Positions 46,895 to 56,955 are shown, counted from the first letter of the stretch. The stretch: 64,000 nucleotides of DNA from Erwinia pyri (GCF_030758455.1 NZ_CP132353.1:2852001-2916000), one strand, 5' to 3'. Notes: generated by a model not told the origin, from the letters alone. Translations and numbers: made by a program.

Positions 46895-47419
46895 ATGTCT
46901 CTGGCAACCCTGTCACCTGCTGTTACTGCGGGTGTGGAAAAACAAGATTTTCGTAATGCCATGGCGCGCCTGGGTGCCGCCGTCAACATCATTACCACAG
47001 ATGGTCCGGCTGGCCGGGCGGGATTTACTGCCTCTGCCGTTTGCAGCGTCACCGATACCCCACCAACTCTGCTGGTCTGTCTGAACCGATCCGCTTCCGT
47101 TTATGAGGTATTCAAAGCCAATCAGCAGCTCTGCGTGAACACCCTGGCGGCGGGTCACGAATCCCTGTCGAACCTGTTTGGCGGCAAGACGCCAATGGCG
47201 GACCGTTTTATCGCGGCGGAGTGGTCAACCAGCGTCACCGGCTCGCCCGTGCTGGCTGGGGCCGTGGCCTCTTTTGACTGCAAAGTGACTCAGGTGATGA
47301 GCGTCGGCACTCACGATGTACTGGTCTGTGAGGCGCAGGCGCTGATTTACAACGATCACACCCATGGCCTGATCTATTTCGACCGGGGTTATCACCGTTT
47401 ACAGCGGCAGGAAGTCTGA
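46895..47419 (+). CDS. rutF: NADH:FMN reductase RutF
   Basis: 174-residue flavin reductase that supplies reduced FMN to Rut[48 protein letters not shown] is the typical N-terminal flavin-binding region. AAGGAA precedes the ATG at 46895. rutE, which lies between rutD and rutF in E. coli, is missing: only 13 bases separate them. Confidence 0.95.
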   Translation: MSLATLSPAVTAGVEKQDFRNAMARLGAAVNIITTDGPAGRAGFTASAVCSVTDTPPTLLVCLNRSASVYEVFKANQQLCVNTLAAGHESLSNLFGGKTPMADRFIAAEWSTSVTGSPVLAGAVASFDCKVTQVMSVGTHDVLVCEAQALIYNDHTHGLIYFDRGYHRLQRQEV

Positions 47420-47468
47420 AACGCCGCCCCTGCGGTTAATGCTTTATTCACTTCTTTTGGAGAAGACG

Positions 47469-48794
47469 ATGGCGAGTTCCTGGTTTCCTCAATGGCGTAA
47501 ACAGTCCGCAACGGCGCAGGGTTTAGTGGCGCCAGATGAAACATTGCCGCTGGGACAAACGGTGATTATGGGGCTTCAGCACGCGGTGGCGATGTTTGGC
47601 GCCACGGTGCTGATGCCGTTACTGATGGGGCTTGATCCCAATCTCTCAATTCTGATGTCGGGCGTGGGAACGCTGCTGTTTTTCCTGATTACCGGCGGAC
47701 GAGTGCCGAGCTATCTGGGATCCAGCGCGGCGTTTGTTGGTGTGGTTATTGCGGTTACCGGTTTCAACGGCCAGGGGATCAATCCCAATCTCGCGGTGGC
47801 GCTGGGCGGGATTATTGCGTGTGGCCTGGTCTATATGCTGATCGGCTTTGTTGTGATGAAAGTGGGCACCCGCTGGATTGAAAAACTGATGCCACCGGTG
47901 GTCACGGGCGCCGTGGTGATGGCTATCGGGCTGAATCTGGCGCCGATCGCGGTACGCAGTGTTTCTGCCTCCATGTTCGACAGCTGGATGGCGGTGATGA
48001 CCGTGCTCTGTATCGGGGTGGTTGCCGTGTTCACCCGAGGCATGGTGCAACGCCTGCTGATCCTGGTCGGACTGATTGTGGCCTGTGCGATTTATGCCCT
48101 GCTGACCAACGGATTGGGTTTGGGCAAAGCGGTAGATTTCGGCCTGCTTGCCACCGCGCCCTGGCTGGGCTTTCCCACCACAACCTCGCCTCTCTTCGAC
48201 AGCCATGCCATGTTTCTGATTGCGCCAGTTGCGGTGATCCTCGTGGCGGAAAATCTTGGGCATATTAAAGCCGTTGCCGGGATGACGGGTAAGAATCTTG
48301 ATCCCTATATGGGACGAGCCTTTGTGGGCGACGGTCTGGCAACGATGCTCTCTGGCAGCGTGGGCGGCAGCGGAGTTACCACCTATGCCGAGAATATCGG
48401 TGTGATGGCGGTGACAAAAGTTTACTCCACGCTGGTCTTTGTGGCGGCGGCGGTGATCGCCATTCTGCTGGGCTTTTCACCAAAATTTGGTGCATTGATC
48501 CACACCATTCCGGCTCCGGTTATCGGCGGCGCATCCATCGTAGTGTTCGGACTGATTGCCGTGGCTGGCGCGAGGATCTGGGTACAGAACAATGTCGACT
48601 TGGGCCAGAATAACAACCTGATCATGGTTGCGGTTACGCTGGTGCTGGGCGCCGGGGATTTCGCGCTGAAAATCGGTAATTTCACCATGGGAGGCATCGG
48701 CACGGCGACCTTTGGCGCCATTATCCTCAATGCTATTCTGACCCGCCGTACTGCCGCGCTGAACAGCAGCGGCGTGGTGCATCAGGATAACTAG
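47469..48794 (+). CDS. rutG: Uracil/pyrimidine permease RutG
   Basis: NCS2 family permease of 441 residues (442 in E. coli). PSYLGSSAAFVGVVIAVTGFNGQGINPN, LVAENLGHIKAVAGMTG and GSGVTTYAENIGVMAVTKVYST are shared with E. coli RutG. The start at 47469 (MASSWFPQW) follows GGAG; an in-frame ATG ten codons upstream has no ribosome site. Last gene of the rut operon; its stop overlaps the stop of the converging permease gene. Confidence 0.95.
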   Translation: MASSWFPQWRKQSATAQGLVAPDETLPLGQTVIMGLQHAVAMFGATVLMPLLMGLDPNLSILMSGVGTLLFFLITGGRVPSYLGSSAAFVGVVIAVTGFNGQGINPNLAVALGGIIACGLVYMLIGFVVMKVGTRWIEKLMPPVVTGAVVMAIGLNLAPIAVRSVSASMFDSWMAVMTVLCIGVVAVFTRGMVQRLLILVGLIVACAIYALLTNGLGLGKAVDFGLLATAPWLGFPTTTSPLFDSHAMFLIAPVAVILVAENLGHIKAVAGMTGKNLDPYMGRAFVGDGLATMLSGSVGGSGVTTYAENIGVMAVTKVYSTLVFVAAAVIAILLGFSPKFGALIHTIPAPVIGGASIVVFGLIAVAGARIWVQNNVDLGQNNNLIMVAVTLVLGAGDFALKIGNFTMGGIGTATFGAIILNAILTRRTAALNSSGVVHQDN

Positions 48795-49714
48795 TTTGCC
48801 TTAACGTCATCAGGCGAAGGCTGGTCCTTCGCCTTTTGTTTACGCTTCAGCTTCAACTCGCTTACCAGCACGCCCAGTACGATAAGCGCCCCGCCCAGCA
48901 GCGCCGCAGCGGGAAGGCGTTCGCCCGCTATTCTGCCGACAATACCCGCCCATACCGGCTCGCCTGCATAAATAACTGTTGCCCGCGTAGGTGAGACGCT
49001 TCGCTGCGCCCAGTTCATGGTGACCTGAATAAGCGCACTGGCGATGCCCAGCCCAATGGCGCTGAAGAGTAAATAGGGCGAAAAGGAGGGAACGGTTTCA
49101 CCGTTTGGTATCATCAGCATAAACGCCAGCAGCGATGCAAAACCCAACTGGACCACAGTGACTCTTTTCACGTCTACTTTGCCGGCGCTGGCGCTGATTA
49201 AAATGATCTCTGCCGCAATCGCCAGCGTACTCAGCAGAGTAGCCAGCTCACCCGCCCCAAAAGCCAGCGAGTTGCCATCGGGGCCAGCCAGCAGCAGCAG
49301 GCCAATAAAGGCCAGCGCCACGCCAATCCATGACATAACGCCCGGCAGCCGCCCGAGAAAGAGCCACTGTAGCAGCGGCACCAGGGGCACATAGAGCGCA
49401 GTCAGAAAAGCTGATTTACTGCTGGTAATAGTCTGCATCCCATAAGTTTGCAGCCCATAACCGCAACCGATAGCAGCCCCAATCAGCGCGCCTGACTTAA
49501 TTTCCTGCCGGGTGATCCCTCGTAATGAGCGCCACGAGATTGCGCCCAGCAACAGTGCAGCCGTGGCAAAACGCACGCCGACAAAAAAGAAGGGGCCGCT
49601 GAAGCTCATAGCATGATGGACAGCCAGAAACGTACCACCCCAGATCATAGTGATGACGATCAGGGTGATTTCCTGGGGCGAAAAAGCGAGTTTATAGCGC
49701 GAGAGTAAGGCAGA
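48791..49714 (-). CDS. DMT family (EamA) permease
   Basis: 307-residue drug/metabolite-type exporter with ten hydrophobic segments in two EamA repeats (ITLIVITMIWGGTFLAVHHAM; later YLLFSAIGLGIASALIQVTMNWAQ) and a basic C-terminal tail. Substrate unknown. An upstream GTG (49768) would add 18 residues; ATG 49714 fits the family start. It is convergent with rutG. Confidence 0.87.
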   Translation of the reverse strand, partial: SALLSRYKLAFSPQEITLIVITMIWGGTFLAVHHAMSFSGPFFFVGVRFATAALLLGAISWRSLRGITRQEIKSGALIGAAIGCGYGLQTYGMQTITSSKSAFLTALYVPLVPLLQWLFLGRLPGVMSWIGVALAFIGLLLLAGPDGNSLAFGAGELATLLSTLAIAAEIILISASAGKVDVKRVTVVQLGFASLLAFMLMIPNGETVPSFSPYLLFSAIGLGIASALIQVTMNWAQRSVSPTRATVIYAGEPVWAGIVGRIAGERLPAAALLGGALIVLGVLVSELKLKRKQKAKDQPSPDDVKAN

Positions 49715-49780
49715 CATAGCTGGCTCGGACAGGGATTTAACGCCAGTTTGCCGGGCCAGAGGGGTCACTGTCCAGATGTA

Positions 49781-49800
49781 CCGCCGGGAAAACCCGGCGG
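49781..49800 (-). terminator. Hairpin after the KGG stress protein gene
   Basis: CCGCCGGG / CCCGGCGG stem of 8 bp with a 4-base loop, 12 bases beyond the stop of the KGG protein gene; no T-run follows on the minus strand. Confidence 0.6.
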
Positions 49801-49812
49801 TTTCAGAAGGCG

Positions 49813-50001
49813 TTACGCATTATCGGAGGATTTGCTGCGACTTCCCCGACTGTTACGCCCTCCTTTTTCACCCGCAAGAGAGGCGCGCTGAGGGTCATTT
49901 TTGAAATTTCCCCCGCTCGCTTTGCCGCCTTTGCGCCCTGCTTCTGATGCTCTTTTACGATCTTCAGCGAAATTTCCCGATCCACCACGATGTTCAGCCA
50001 T
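49813..50001 (-). CDS. ymdF: KGG-repeat stress protein (YmdF/YciG-like)
   Basis: 62-residue Gly/Lys/Ser-rich protein with repeated KGG-type motifs (NFAEDRKRASEAGRKGGKAS; NFKNDPQRASLAGEKGGRNS), the con-10/stress-induced bacterial acidophilic repeat family. In E. coli ymdF lies between rutG and wrbA, the same place as here. The start at 50001 (MAEHRGG) is preferred to an upstream in-frame start because family proteins begin here; GGAGGG lies upstream. Confidence 0.9.
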   Translation of the reverse strand: MAEHRGGSGNFAEDRKRASEAGRKGGKASGGNFKNDPQRASLAGEKGGRNSRGSRSKSSDNA

Positions 50002-50353
50002 TTCAACCCTCCGAATAGTTAAGCCATCATACTGCATTAGCACGGTCATTATCGTTCTGACCGCTTGAGAACAGAGGCGTGCGGGACGCCCCTGCCAAGT
50101 GATTAAGCATAGATTAACAGCACCGACGTGCTAAGAAATTGTGCGAAAAAAGCGCTTGCTCTGCGGATAAAAGCGTCAAACCCTCTGATGAATAATATTA
50201 TTACTGCTAATATTTTTTATCGTTGTCCCCTGCCTGACTGCTCAGCTTTCAGGCAAATGAACCGCATCTCGCTGCAGAGGCGGCTACCCTCTTCTATACT
50301 GTCTCCAAGGCTCACAAGCCGTTCACCCACCAACGACGTTAACGAGGGAACTG
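50002..50353. other. Divergent regulatory region ymdF/wrbA
   Basis: 352 bases with no gene. The wrbA ribosome site (GAGGG) lies at about 50343-50347. A minus-10-like CTATACT (50295-50301) lies 53 bases before wrbA, which would fit the stationary-phase (RpoS) control known for E. coli wrbA and ymdF. Confidence 0.4.
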
Positions 50354-50953
50354 ATGGCGAAAATTCTTGTGCTTTACTACTCCATGTATGGGCATATCGA
50401 AACGATGGCCAATGCTGTAGCCGAAGGCGCCGGACGCGTTAGTGGAGCGGAAGTGACCATTAAACGCGTTCCTGAGACAATGGATGCAGAACGTTTTGCT
50501 CAGGTGGGTGGTAAAACGCATCAGGCTGCTGCGGAGGCAACTCCCGAAGAGCTGCCGCAATATGATGCGATTCTGTTCGGCACGCCAACCCGTTTTGGCA
50601 ATATGGCAGGCCAGATGCGTACCTTCCTTGACCGGACGGGAGGCCTCTGGGCTTCTGGCGCGCTGTACGGCAAACTCGCCAGCGTTTTCGCTTCGACCGG
50701 TACAGGAGGGGGACAGGAACACACCATCTCTTCAACCTGGACCACGCTGGCGCACCACGGCATGGTTATCGTGCCGATTGGTTATGGCACCAAAGAACTT
50801 TTTGATGTTTCACAGGTACAGGGTGGAACCCCTTACGGCGCAACGACTATCGCCGGCGGCGATGGTTCGCGACAGCCCAGCGAAGCGGAGCTGAATATCG
50901 CCCGTTACCAGGGTGAGTATGTCGCCGGACTGGCCGTTAAGCTTAATTCATAA
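50354..50953 (+). CDS. wrbA: NAD(P)H:quinone oxidoreductase WrbA
   Basis: Tetrameric flavodoxin-like quinone reductase that protects against redox stress. 199 residues. FMN-binding parts: [49 protein letters not shown] and [11 protein letters not shown]. Followed by yccJ after 12 bases, as in E. coli. Confidence 0.97.
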   Translation: MAKILVLYYSMYGHIETMANAVAEGAGRVSGAEVTIKRVPETMDAERFAQVGGKTHQAAAEATPEELPQYDAILFGTPTRFGNMAGQMRTFLDRTGGLWASGALYGKLASVFASTGTGGGQEHTISSTWTTLAHHGMVIVPIGYGTKELFDVSQVQGGTPYGATTIAGGDGSRQPSEAELNIARYQGEYVAGLAVKLNS

Positions 50954-50965
50954 CAGGAGATCATT

Positions 50966-51196
50966 ATGGCAACGCAACAATCAAAAGAGCATCGTGTAGG
51001 CGAATGGGCAACCCTGCGGAACACCTCCCCTGAGATTGCTGAAGCCATTTTTGAAGTGGCTGATTATGACGAAAAGGTCGCAGAGGGCATCTGGGAACAA
51101 CAAGGGAGTGATGAAGTGCTTCTTCGCGCCTTTGATAAAACCGATAAAGATGTGCTGACCTGGGACAATATTCCGGTCGAACGAAAAAACGTTTAA
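50966..51196 (+). CDS. yccJ: YccJ family protein
   Basis: 76-residue acidic protein of unknown function. [29 protein letters not shown] and the ending VERKNV equal E. coli YccJ. It is in one operon with wrbA. In E. coli agp follows; here agp is 7.4 kb further on. Confidence 0.95.
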   Translation: MATQQSKEHRVGEWATLRNTSPEIAEAIFEVADYDEKVAEGIWEQQGSDEVLLRAFDKTDKDVLTWDNIPVERKNV

Positions 51197-51210
51197 CCGG
51201 TAAGATTAGC

Positions 51211-51237
51211 AAAAAGGGCGGATTTTCCGCCCTTTTT
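51211..51237 (+). terminator. Terminator of wrbA-yccJ
   Basis: AAAGGGCGGA / TCCGCCCTTT perfect stem with a 3-base loop, A-run before and T-run after; 15 bases after the yccJ stop. Confidence 0.93.
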
Positions 51238-51368
51238 GCCGTTTTAAAGCTTAAGAAACCTCCGAATAGCCCATACGGTAACGTTGTGAAATTACGGGTT
51301 CTCAACCAGGCTTTAACCATCTTTCTTTTTTGCCTGAACGCCAGGCCGATTACACCAAGGAGCGAACT

Positions 51369-52742
51369 ATGTCTTATCAGACAATAAATCCCGCAAGTAA
51401 TAAGCTGATTAAAACCTGGCCGGACCATAACGAACAACAGGTTGAACAGGCGCTGAAAACCGCTGACGATCTCTATCATTCAGAGTGGTCTAAAGGCCCG
51501 ATTCAGCCACGCGTGCAGGTACTGAAAAAGCTTGCCGATCTGATTGATGGCCGTGTTGATGAGCTGGCGAAAGCGGCCAGCATCGAGATGGGCAAACTGA
51601 TCAACCAAAGCCGCGGAGAAGTAAAACTTTGCGCGCAGATTGCCCGCTACTACGCTGAAAATGCAGAGCGTTTTCTTGCGCCGACGCGCTATCCCAGCGA
51701 TCTGGGTGAAGCCTGGGTCGAGAATCACCCGATTGGCGTGCTGGTGGCGGTTGAACCCTGGAATTTCCCCTTCTACCAGTTGATGCGCGTGCTGGCGCCA
51801 AATCTGGCAGCGGGCAATCCGGTTCTGGCAAAACATGCGGCGAACGTCCCGCATTGCGCCACGCTGTTTGAAGAGCTGGTCACGGAAGCGGGCGCGCCGA
51901 AAGGTGCCTGGACCAATCTTTTCATCAGCAGCGAGCAGATAGCGGCACTGATTGCTGACGATCGGGTGCAGGGCGCAGCGCTGACCGGCTCCGAACGTGC
52001 CGGGAGTGCCGTGGCACAGCAGGCTGGCAAATACCTGAAGAAAACCACGCTGGAGCTTGGCGGGAATGATGTCTTTGTGGTGCTGGATGACTGCGACCTT
52101 GATAAAGCCGTGAAGGCTGGCGCAGCGGCCCGTCTCAGCAACTGCGGACAGGTTTGTACCGCTGCCAAACGCTTTATTGTGCATGAAAAAGTAGCTGATG
52201 CTTTCCTGGAGAAATTCAGCCAGGCGTTCCGCGAAATCAAAACTGGCGATCCGTTAGATGAGACCACCACACTGGGCCCACTCTCCTCTTCCTCTGCCCG
52301 CGATACGCTGGTGAAGCAGGTTGAGCAGGCTGTGACGAAAGGTGCGAAGCTGCATCTAGGTGGAAAAGTCATCGAAGGCGAAGGCTGCTTCTTTGAGCCA
52401 ACGATCCTTACCGGCATCACCCGCGATAATCCGGCTTATTTTGAAGAGTTCTTCGGCCCGGTTGCGCAGGTCTATGTGGTTAAAGATGATGAGGAAGTGG
52501 TGAAACTTGCCAACGACTCGCACTATGGTCTGGGCGGTGCGGTGTTTACGCAAAATATCGAGCGCGGTAAAAAACTCGCTTCGCGCATTGAAACCGGCAT
52601 GGTTTATATCAACTCTGCCAGCGATACCGCGGCTGAACTGCCGTTTGGCGGCGTGAAGCGTTCCGGCTACGGTCGCGAGCTTTCTGATTTGGGTATCAAA
52701 GAGTTTGTTAATCAGAAGCTGGTGGTTGTCAGCGCCGGTTAA
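51369..52742 (+). CDS. NAD(P)-dependent aldehyde dehydrogenase (succinate-semialdehyde type)
   Basis: 457-residue enzyme similar to Sad/YneI-type succinate-semialdehyde dehydrogenases. Visible catalytic parts: PWNFPFYQLMRV (oxyanion Asn), TLELGGND (general base Glu) and NCGQVCTAAKRF (nucleophile Cys). The start at 51369 has AAGGAG 7 bases upstream. It stands alone between two terminators, in the stretch that separates yccJ from agp. Substrate uncertain; malonic semialdehyde from the Rut pathway is one possibility, without direct evidence. Confidence 0.85.
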   Translation: MSYQTINPASNKLIKTWPDHNEQQVEQALKTADDLYHSEWSKGPIQPRVQVLKKLADLIDGRVDELAKAASIEMGKLINQSRGEVKLCAQIARYYAENAERFLAPTRYPSDLGEAWVENHPIGVLVAVEPWNFPFYQLMRVLAPNLAAGNPVLAKHAANVPHCATLFEELVTEAGAPKGAWTNLFISSEQIAALIADDRVQGAALTGSERAGSAVAQQAGKYLKKTTLELGGNDVFVVLDDCDLDKAVKAGAAARLSNCGQVCTAAKRFIVHEKVADAFLEKFSQAFREIKTGDPLDETTTLGPLSSSSARDTLVKQVEQAVTKGAKLHLGGKVIEGEGCFFEPTILTGITRDNPAYFEEFFGPVAQVYVVKDDEEVVKLANDSHYGLGGAVFTQNIERGKKLASRIETGMVYINSASDTAAELPFGGVKRSGYGRELSDLGIKEFVNQKLVVVSAG

Positions 52743-52754
52743 CATCCAGTAAAC

Positions 52755-52786
52755 AAAAAAGCGGAGCACCCTGCTCCGCTTTTTTT
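52755..52786. terminator. Bidirectional terminator
   Basis: AGCGGAGCA / TGCTCCGCT stem, six A before and seven T after, between the aldehyde dehydrogenase stop and the converging phospholipase D gene. Confidence 0.92.
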
Positions 52787-52795
52787 ATGCCCCGA

Positions 52796-54034
52796 TTAAG
52801 GGCCGCTTCCCAGAGGCTGGGTCTCCGGGTTCAGCTCATGAGCATAATCGCTTTGCCACTGCTGGTTAAACAGGTTATCCAGTCGCCCGGTAAGAGAGAT
52901 GTCGTTAACCACCACTTCCAGATTCCGCGAATTATCCAGATAACCCCCGCTCCAGTTACTGGTTCCCACCCAGCTGTGGGTGCCATCCAGCGTCATGACC
53001 TTACTGTGCAGTACGCGCGCGTAGGGAATCGGACCGCTGCTGGCTTCAGGGATATGCACATAGCGGACGCTGATATTGGGCAGGAGCGCCAGGCTTTTCA
53101 GGTAGCTAAGCGCTGGCGGATGCAGGTTCCAGTCAGCAACCATCAGGTTGACCTGCGCGCCGTGCGCGGCGGCAGTGCGTACCGCGTTATCGATCACCGG
53201 GTAATACTGACGCACCGGCCCCTGCCCATAAGCCAGCGGCGTGTAATCCATCACCATAATATTTACCTGACGTTTTGCAGCACCCAGCAGGGATGTCAGC
53301 GCCAGCTCAGAGTCCACTATCCCTGAAGGATTCCATGCCCGTGGGCTGGCTACCAGCTGGATGCCAGGCCGGTCGGTGAATGGCGGAGAGACGAAGTTAT
53401 CGGCTTTAACTGCCTCACCAGCGGCGAGCCTGCTCTGAAGCTGCCAGTCATGGTCAAAGAGGCTCTGCGCCTGCTCCACGACTTTGGTCTGGGAGATGAG
53501 CAGCCCTGTTTCATGGATATGCTCCAACGAGCGCCAGTCCATATTCTGACTGCCTACCCAGGCCTGTTTTCGATCCACCAGCAGGTATTTAGCGTGTTGA
53601 ATACCGCCCGTAAGCTGGCCAAAAGGCATCAGGCGAAAGGTCAGATTGGGGATCGCTTTCAGCATGGCCAGCGTTTCCGGTGTGGACATTCCGATCCCTT
53701 TCTCCTCCATCAGAACGCGGATCTTCACGCCCCTTTCGCCCGCCTTACGCAAATGATCCAGCGTCTGATTAAGCCGGGAGCCGTTATTACCGGAAACATA
53801 AAAGGCGGCAATATCAATCTGCTCTCTGGCATGATCAAACAGCGACTGCCACACCGCCTCAGCGGGGCGAAGGTCGCTTGCGCCGAGCGAAGTCTCTGCC
53901 GGCGCATTGAACACCAGTTCCCATAAAGGCGCAGCGGCATGGACACTATTTCCCAGACAAACCATAAGTGCTATTCCCGCAGGCCAACGGCGTGACCTGA
54001 GCCACGCCATGTTTTTAACAGAGTATTCAGGCAT
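52796..54034 (-). CDS. Secreted phospholipase D-like protein
   Basis: 412 residues with an N-terminal signal peptide (RRWPAGIALMVCLGNSVHA) and two HKD half-sites: HAKYLLVDRKQAWVGSQNMDWRS and HSKVMTLDGTHSWVGTSNWSGG. The order and spacing resemble the PLD3-type subgroup. Likely periplasmic; it may act on a phosphodiester brought in by the receptor of the same operon. Its start overlaps the ExbB-like gene by 8 bases. A second Met (54010) is also a possible start. Confidence 0.85.
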   Translation of the reverse strand: MPEYSVKNMAWLRSRRWPAGIALMVCLGNSVHAAAPLWELVFNAPAETSLGASDLRPAEAVWQSLFDHAREQIDIAAFYVSGNNGSRLNQTLDHLRKAGERGVKIRVLMEEKGIGMSTPETLAMLKAIPNLTFRLMPFGQLTGGIQHAKYLLVDRKQAWVGSQNMDWRSLEHIHETGLLISQTKVVEQAQSLFDHDWQLQSRLAAGEAVKADNFVSPPFTDRPGIQLVASPRAWNPSGIVDSELALTSLLGAAKRQVNIMVMDYTPLAYGQGPVRQYYPVIDNAVRTAAAHGAQVNLMVADWNLHPPALSYLKSLALLPNISVRYVHIPEASSGPIPYARVLHSKVMTLDGTHSWVGTSNWSGGYLDNSRNLEVVVNDISLTGRLDNLFNQQWQSDYAHELNPETQPLGSGP

Positions 54035-54668
54035 AACGGTTCTTCTCTACCTCTGCCATCCGCGCGTGCCCTGAACCAACATGTGCGCCAAGAGTTGCAC
54101 GGATCAACAGGACCTTAAACTGCTCCTGAATGGCTTCCATGCGGCTTTGCAGGAAATTGTTGCCCAACAGGCAGAGCAGCGCAATGGCGATCCCCAGCGC
54201 CGTGGCGTTCAACGCCGTGCCCATTCCGGCTGAAACCTGGCCTGGGTCGGAGACACCTGACGCCGCCAGCGCTTTAAATGTATCAATAATCCCCATCACC
54301 GTTCCTAACAGGCCCAGCAACGGCGCGGCGGTAACGATGGTTTCCAGCAGCCAGATCCCCCGGTTAAGCGAGGGCTTGCAGTTCAGGTACTGCTGCTCGG
54401 TGAGATCGCTTAGCGCTTCACGATCTCGTGCTGTCGCCTGATCCATTACCGGCGTAATCATTCGCAACGCCAGCGAAGGGCGGGAACGAAGATTGTCAGG
54501 GAGCTGGTTAATCTGGGTGATGTTATCACCCAGAGCCTGCTGCAGCTGACGCGCATGCCGGTGCGTCCAGCCATAGTAAAGCGTGCGTTCGATCATGATC
54601 ACTACCGCGATGACCAGCGCGGCATACATCACCCAAAAAATAATATCGTGCATCAGGGTCGCGTTCAT
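54027..54668 (-). CDS. ExbB/TolQ-type proton channel protein
   Basis: 213-residue MotA/TolQ/ExbB protein with three membrane segments (IIFWVMYAALVIAVVIMI near the start; TIVTAAPLLGLLGTVMGIIDTFKAL; GTALNATALGIAIALLCLLG). It should use proton motive force with the ExbD protein of this operon to energise TonB. The start at 54668 has GGGA upstream; a longer frame begins inside the receptor gene. Confidence 0.9.
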   Translation of the reverse strand: MNATLMHDIIFWVMYAALVIAVVIMIERTLYYGWTHRHARQLQQALGDNITQINQLPDNLRSRPSLALRMITPVMDQATARDREALSDLTEQQYLNCKPSLNRGIWLLETIVTAAPLLGLLGTVMGIIDTFKALAASGVSDPGQVSAGMGTALNATALGIAIALLCLLGNNFLQSRMEAIQEQFKVLLIRATLGAHVGSGHARMAEVEKNRYA

Positions 54669-54687
54669 CTTTATCCCGTCTTTACTG

Positions 54688-56925
54688 TCAGAAAGTGGTT
54701 TCCAGCGAGGCGTAGAAAGTCCGCTCCTCACCAATGTTGTAGTAAGGCGTATCGCCACTAAGGCCATTCTGCGCCACGGAGTTGCTGGCTACCGTGCGGG
54801 CGGAACTCAGGTACTCTTTGTCAAACAGGTTGTTGATGCCAAAACGCAGCGTGGCACTTTTGACAATTTTCTTGTCAATCGGCAGATAGACCCCGGCACC
54901 CAGGTCATAAACCGTACGGCCGCCGATTTTCTGGTCATTGGTTAAATCACCGTAAAACGCGCCCGTGTAGCGGCCAGTGACATTGCCGTAGAAGAGGCCG
55001 TCGTCATAGCCCAGCGTGGCGTTGAACATATTTTTGGGGATGTTTGCCAACTGCTTACCGCTGGTAGAGAGCGTGCCGCCTTTGGCACTGATGTCATCCT
55101 TCTGCTCAGAATCCGTATAGGTGTAGGCGGTGTGATAGTTGAAGTTATAAGGCAGCTTGCCGCCCCACTCCAGCTCCAGCCCTTTATTGACCACGTCACC
55201 TACGTTGATCAGGATGTCGTCGTTATCGGCATTTTTGGTGGAGAACTGGCGGTTTTCAAACGTCAGATAGAACAGCGTGGCGCTGACCAGCATCTCTTCA
55301 TTCTGCAAGCGCCAGCCCAGCTCATGATTCCAGCTCAGCTCAGGCTTGGTGTTAATCGAATCGCCGGTGTTATAGAGCACATAGTTCATTGGCGTGCGCA
55401 TATTGCGCGTCAGGTTATAAAACAGCTGCTGCTCCGGCACGAATTTCCAGCTGGCGTTAAAGCTGGGCAGAAATTCGTGGTATTTGGCCTCGGTTCTGGC
55501 CGGTTCAGCGCTCAGACTGCCGTGGTTCTCCCCAATACGCTGCACATATTCATAGGCCAGGCCGCCGCTGAAGGTCCACTCCGGCGAGAAGAACCACGTA
55601 TCCTGCGCCCAGATGCGGTGTGCTGGCGTGGTGGTGTTCTGATTACGTCCCTGCACCGTGTTGCCATTGGCATCTTTGACCTGATCCGAGCCACCCGGCT
55701 CACCCCACAGCTCCGCTGGATTACCGTCGCTTTTGATACCGATGTAAGGCTGGGTTTGACGCTGGCGAGCACGCTCGTACCAGTAGCCAATGTCCAGGCT
55801 GTGCTGGTCGTTAATATCCCAGCGCAGCTTGGTGGTAATACCCGGCCGCCAGGTTTGCGTCCATGACGGTCGGTAATAAGTGTTGCTCTCCAGCTCGCTG
55901 AGATCGTACATCCCTGCCCTGTCGCTGGTGGCAGAAAGGGTGCTGGCGGTCTGGCCGTTAAAGCTTCCGCCATTGCCGTAATAATAATAGGGCTGGATAG
56001 TCAGCGCTAAATCGTCACGCAGCTGCAGCTTCTGCGTAAAGGAAACAGTCATGTTTTCAAACGGATTACGGTTAATTTTATAATCGTTCGCCACGCTGCC
56101 ATCAGCGTTATAGGTGATGCCGTGGCGATAGTCATAACGGTGGTCGCTGTTGAACTGATCGCGGCTGGCGGTGTTGTAGTTAACCAAATCCTGACGGTTG
56201 AATTTCACAATCAGGTTGCTGCTGTTGCCGCCTTCATCTTCATACAGCGTATTAAACTCCAGCTTATCTGCCCGCTGGCCGCCCTGACCTTTCCACTTGT
56301 CCGCCTCGGTATGGGAATAGGAGAGCCAGGCGCTGAAGCCGTCATGCTCGCCAGTTTCCACGCGGGCGAACGTTTTACTCAGGCTGTTGCTGCCCATCGT
56401 TTGCTTAACAAAAGCGCCAAACTCTTTGGACGGGCGACGGGTGGTCATCGCTATATTGCCGCCGCTTGAACCGATATGGGGGCCATCCATCTCTGATGAT
56501 CCCTGAGTCACAAACATGCCATCAATATTTTCGATATCGCCCAGCAGGTTTGGATAGCTGGCGTAGTTACCGGAGTCATTGATCGGGATACCGTCAATCG
56601 ACAGTCCTATCTGGTCGGAATTCATGCCGCGCATGGTGTAATCAAACCCGCTCAGACCGACGGAATCATTACTGTTCACGTTAATACCCGGGGTGTACTT
56701 CAGGCGGTCAATGGAGTTGGTCGCGCCCCCCAGCTTATCGATAGCCTCTTTGGTTACGGTTGAGCGCGCTTTGGCGCTATCCTCCTGCACCATCATTCCG
56801 CCGCCCAGCGATTGCCCTTCAACGTTGATGCTGCCTACGTCGGTTGTGGTGGTATCAGCCGCCTGCGTCGACAGCGCGGTCAGAACCGCCAGCGCCACCG
56901 CTGAGATCGAAAAACGCTTCATCAT
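54688..56925 (-). CDS. TonB-dependent outer-membrane receptor
   Basis: 745 residues: signal peptide (MMKRFSISAVALAVLTALSTQA), a short stretch with a possible Ton box (TTDVGSINV), plug domain (residues about 45-165; STVTKEAIDKLGGATNSIDRLKYTPGINV, SGFDYTMRGMNSDQIGLSIDGIPIN) and a 22-strand barrel ending in aromatic F (YASLETTF). The cargo is unknown; no siderophore genes are near. It shares the operon with its own exbD, tonB and exbB and a phospholipase D. Confidence 0.92.
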   Translation of the reverse strand: MMKRFSISAVALAVLTALSTQAADTTTTDVGSINVEGQSLGGGMMVQEDSAKARSTVTKEAIDKLGGATNSIDRLKYTPGINVNSNDSVGLSGFDYTMRGMNSDQIGLSIDGIPINDSGNYASYPNLLGDIENIDGMFVTQGSSEMDGPHIGSSGGNIAMTTRRPSKEFGAFVKQTMGSNSLSKTFARVETGEHDGFSAWLSYSHTEADKWKGQGGQRADKLEFNTLYEDEGGNSSNLIVKFNRQDLVNYNTASRDQFNSDHRYDYRHGITYNADGSVANDYKINRNPFENMTVSFTQKLQLRDDLALTIQPYYYYGNGGSFNGQTASTLSATSDRAGMYDLSELESNTYYRPSWTQTWRPGITTKLRWDINDQHSLDIGYWYERARQRQTQPYIGIKSDGNPAELWGEPGGSDQVKDANGNTVQGRNQNTTTPAHRIWAQDTWFFSPEWTFSGGLAYEYVQRIGENHGSLSAEPARTEAKYHEFLPSFNASWKFVPEQQLFYNLTRNMRTPMNYVLYNTGDSINTKPELSWNHELGWRLQNEEMLVSATLFYLTFENRQFSTKNADNDDILINVGDVVNKGLELEWGGKLPYNFNYHTAYTYTDSEQKDDISAKGGTLSTSGKQLANIPKNMFNATLGYDDGLFYGNVTGRYTGAFYGDLTNDQKIGGRTVYDLGAGVYLPIDKKIVKSATLRFGINNLFDKEYLSSARTVASNSVAQNGLSGDTPYYNIGEERTFYASLETTF

Positions 56926-56955
56926 TTGTCATCCTTTGGCAATGTTGTGGTTGTT

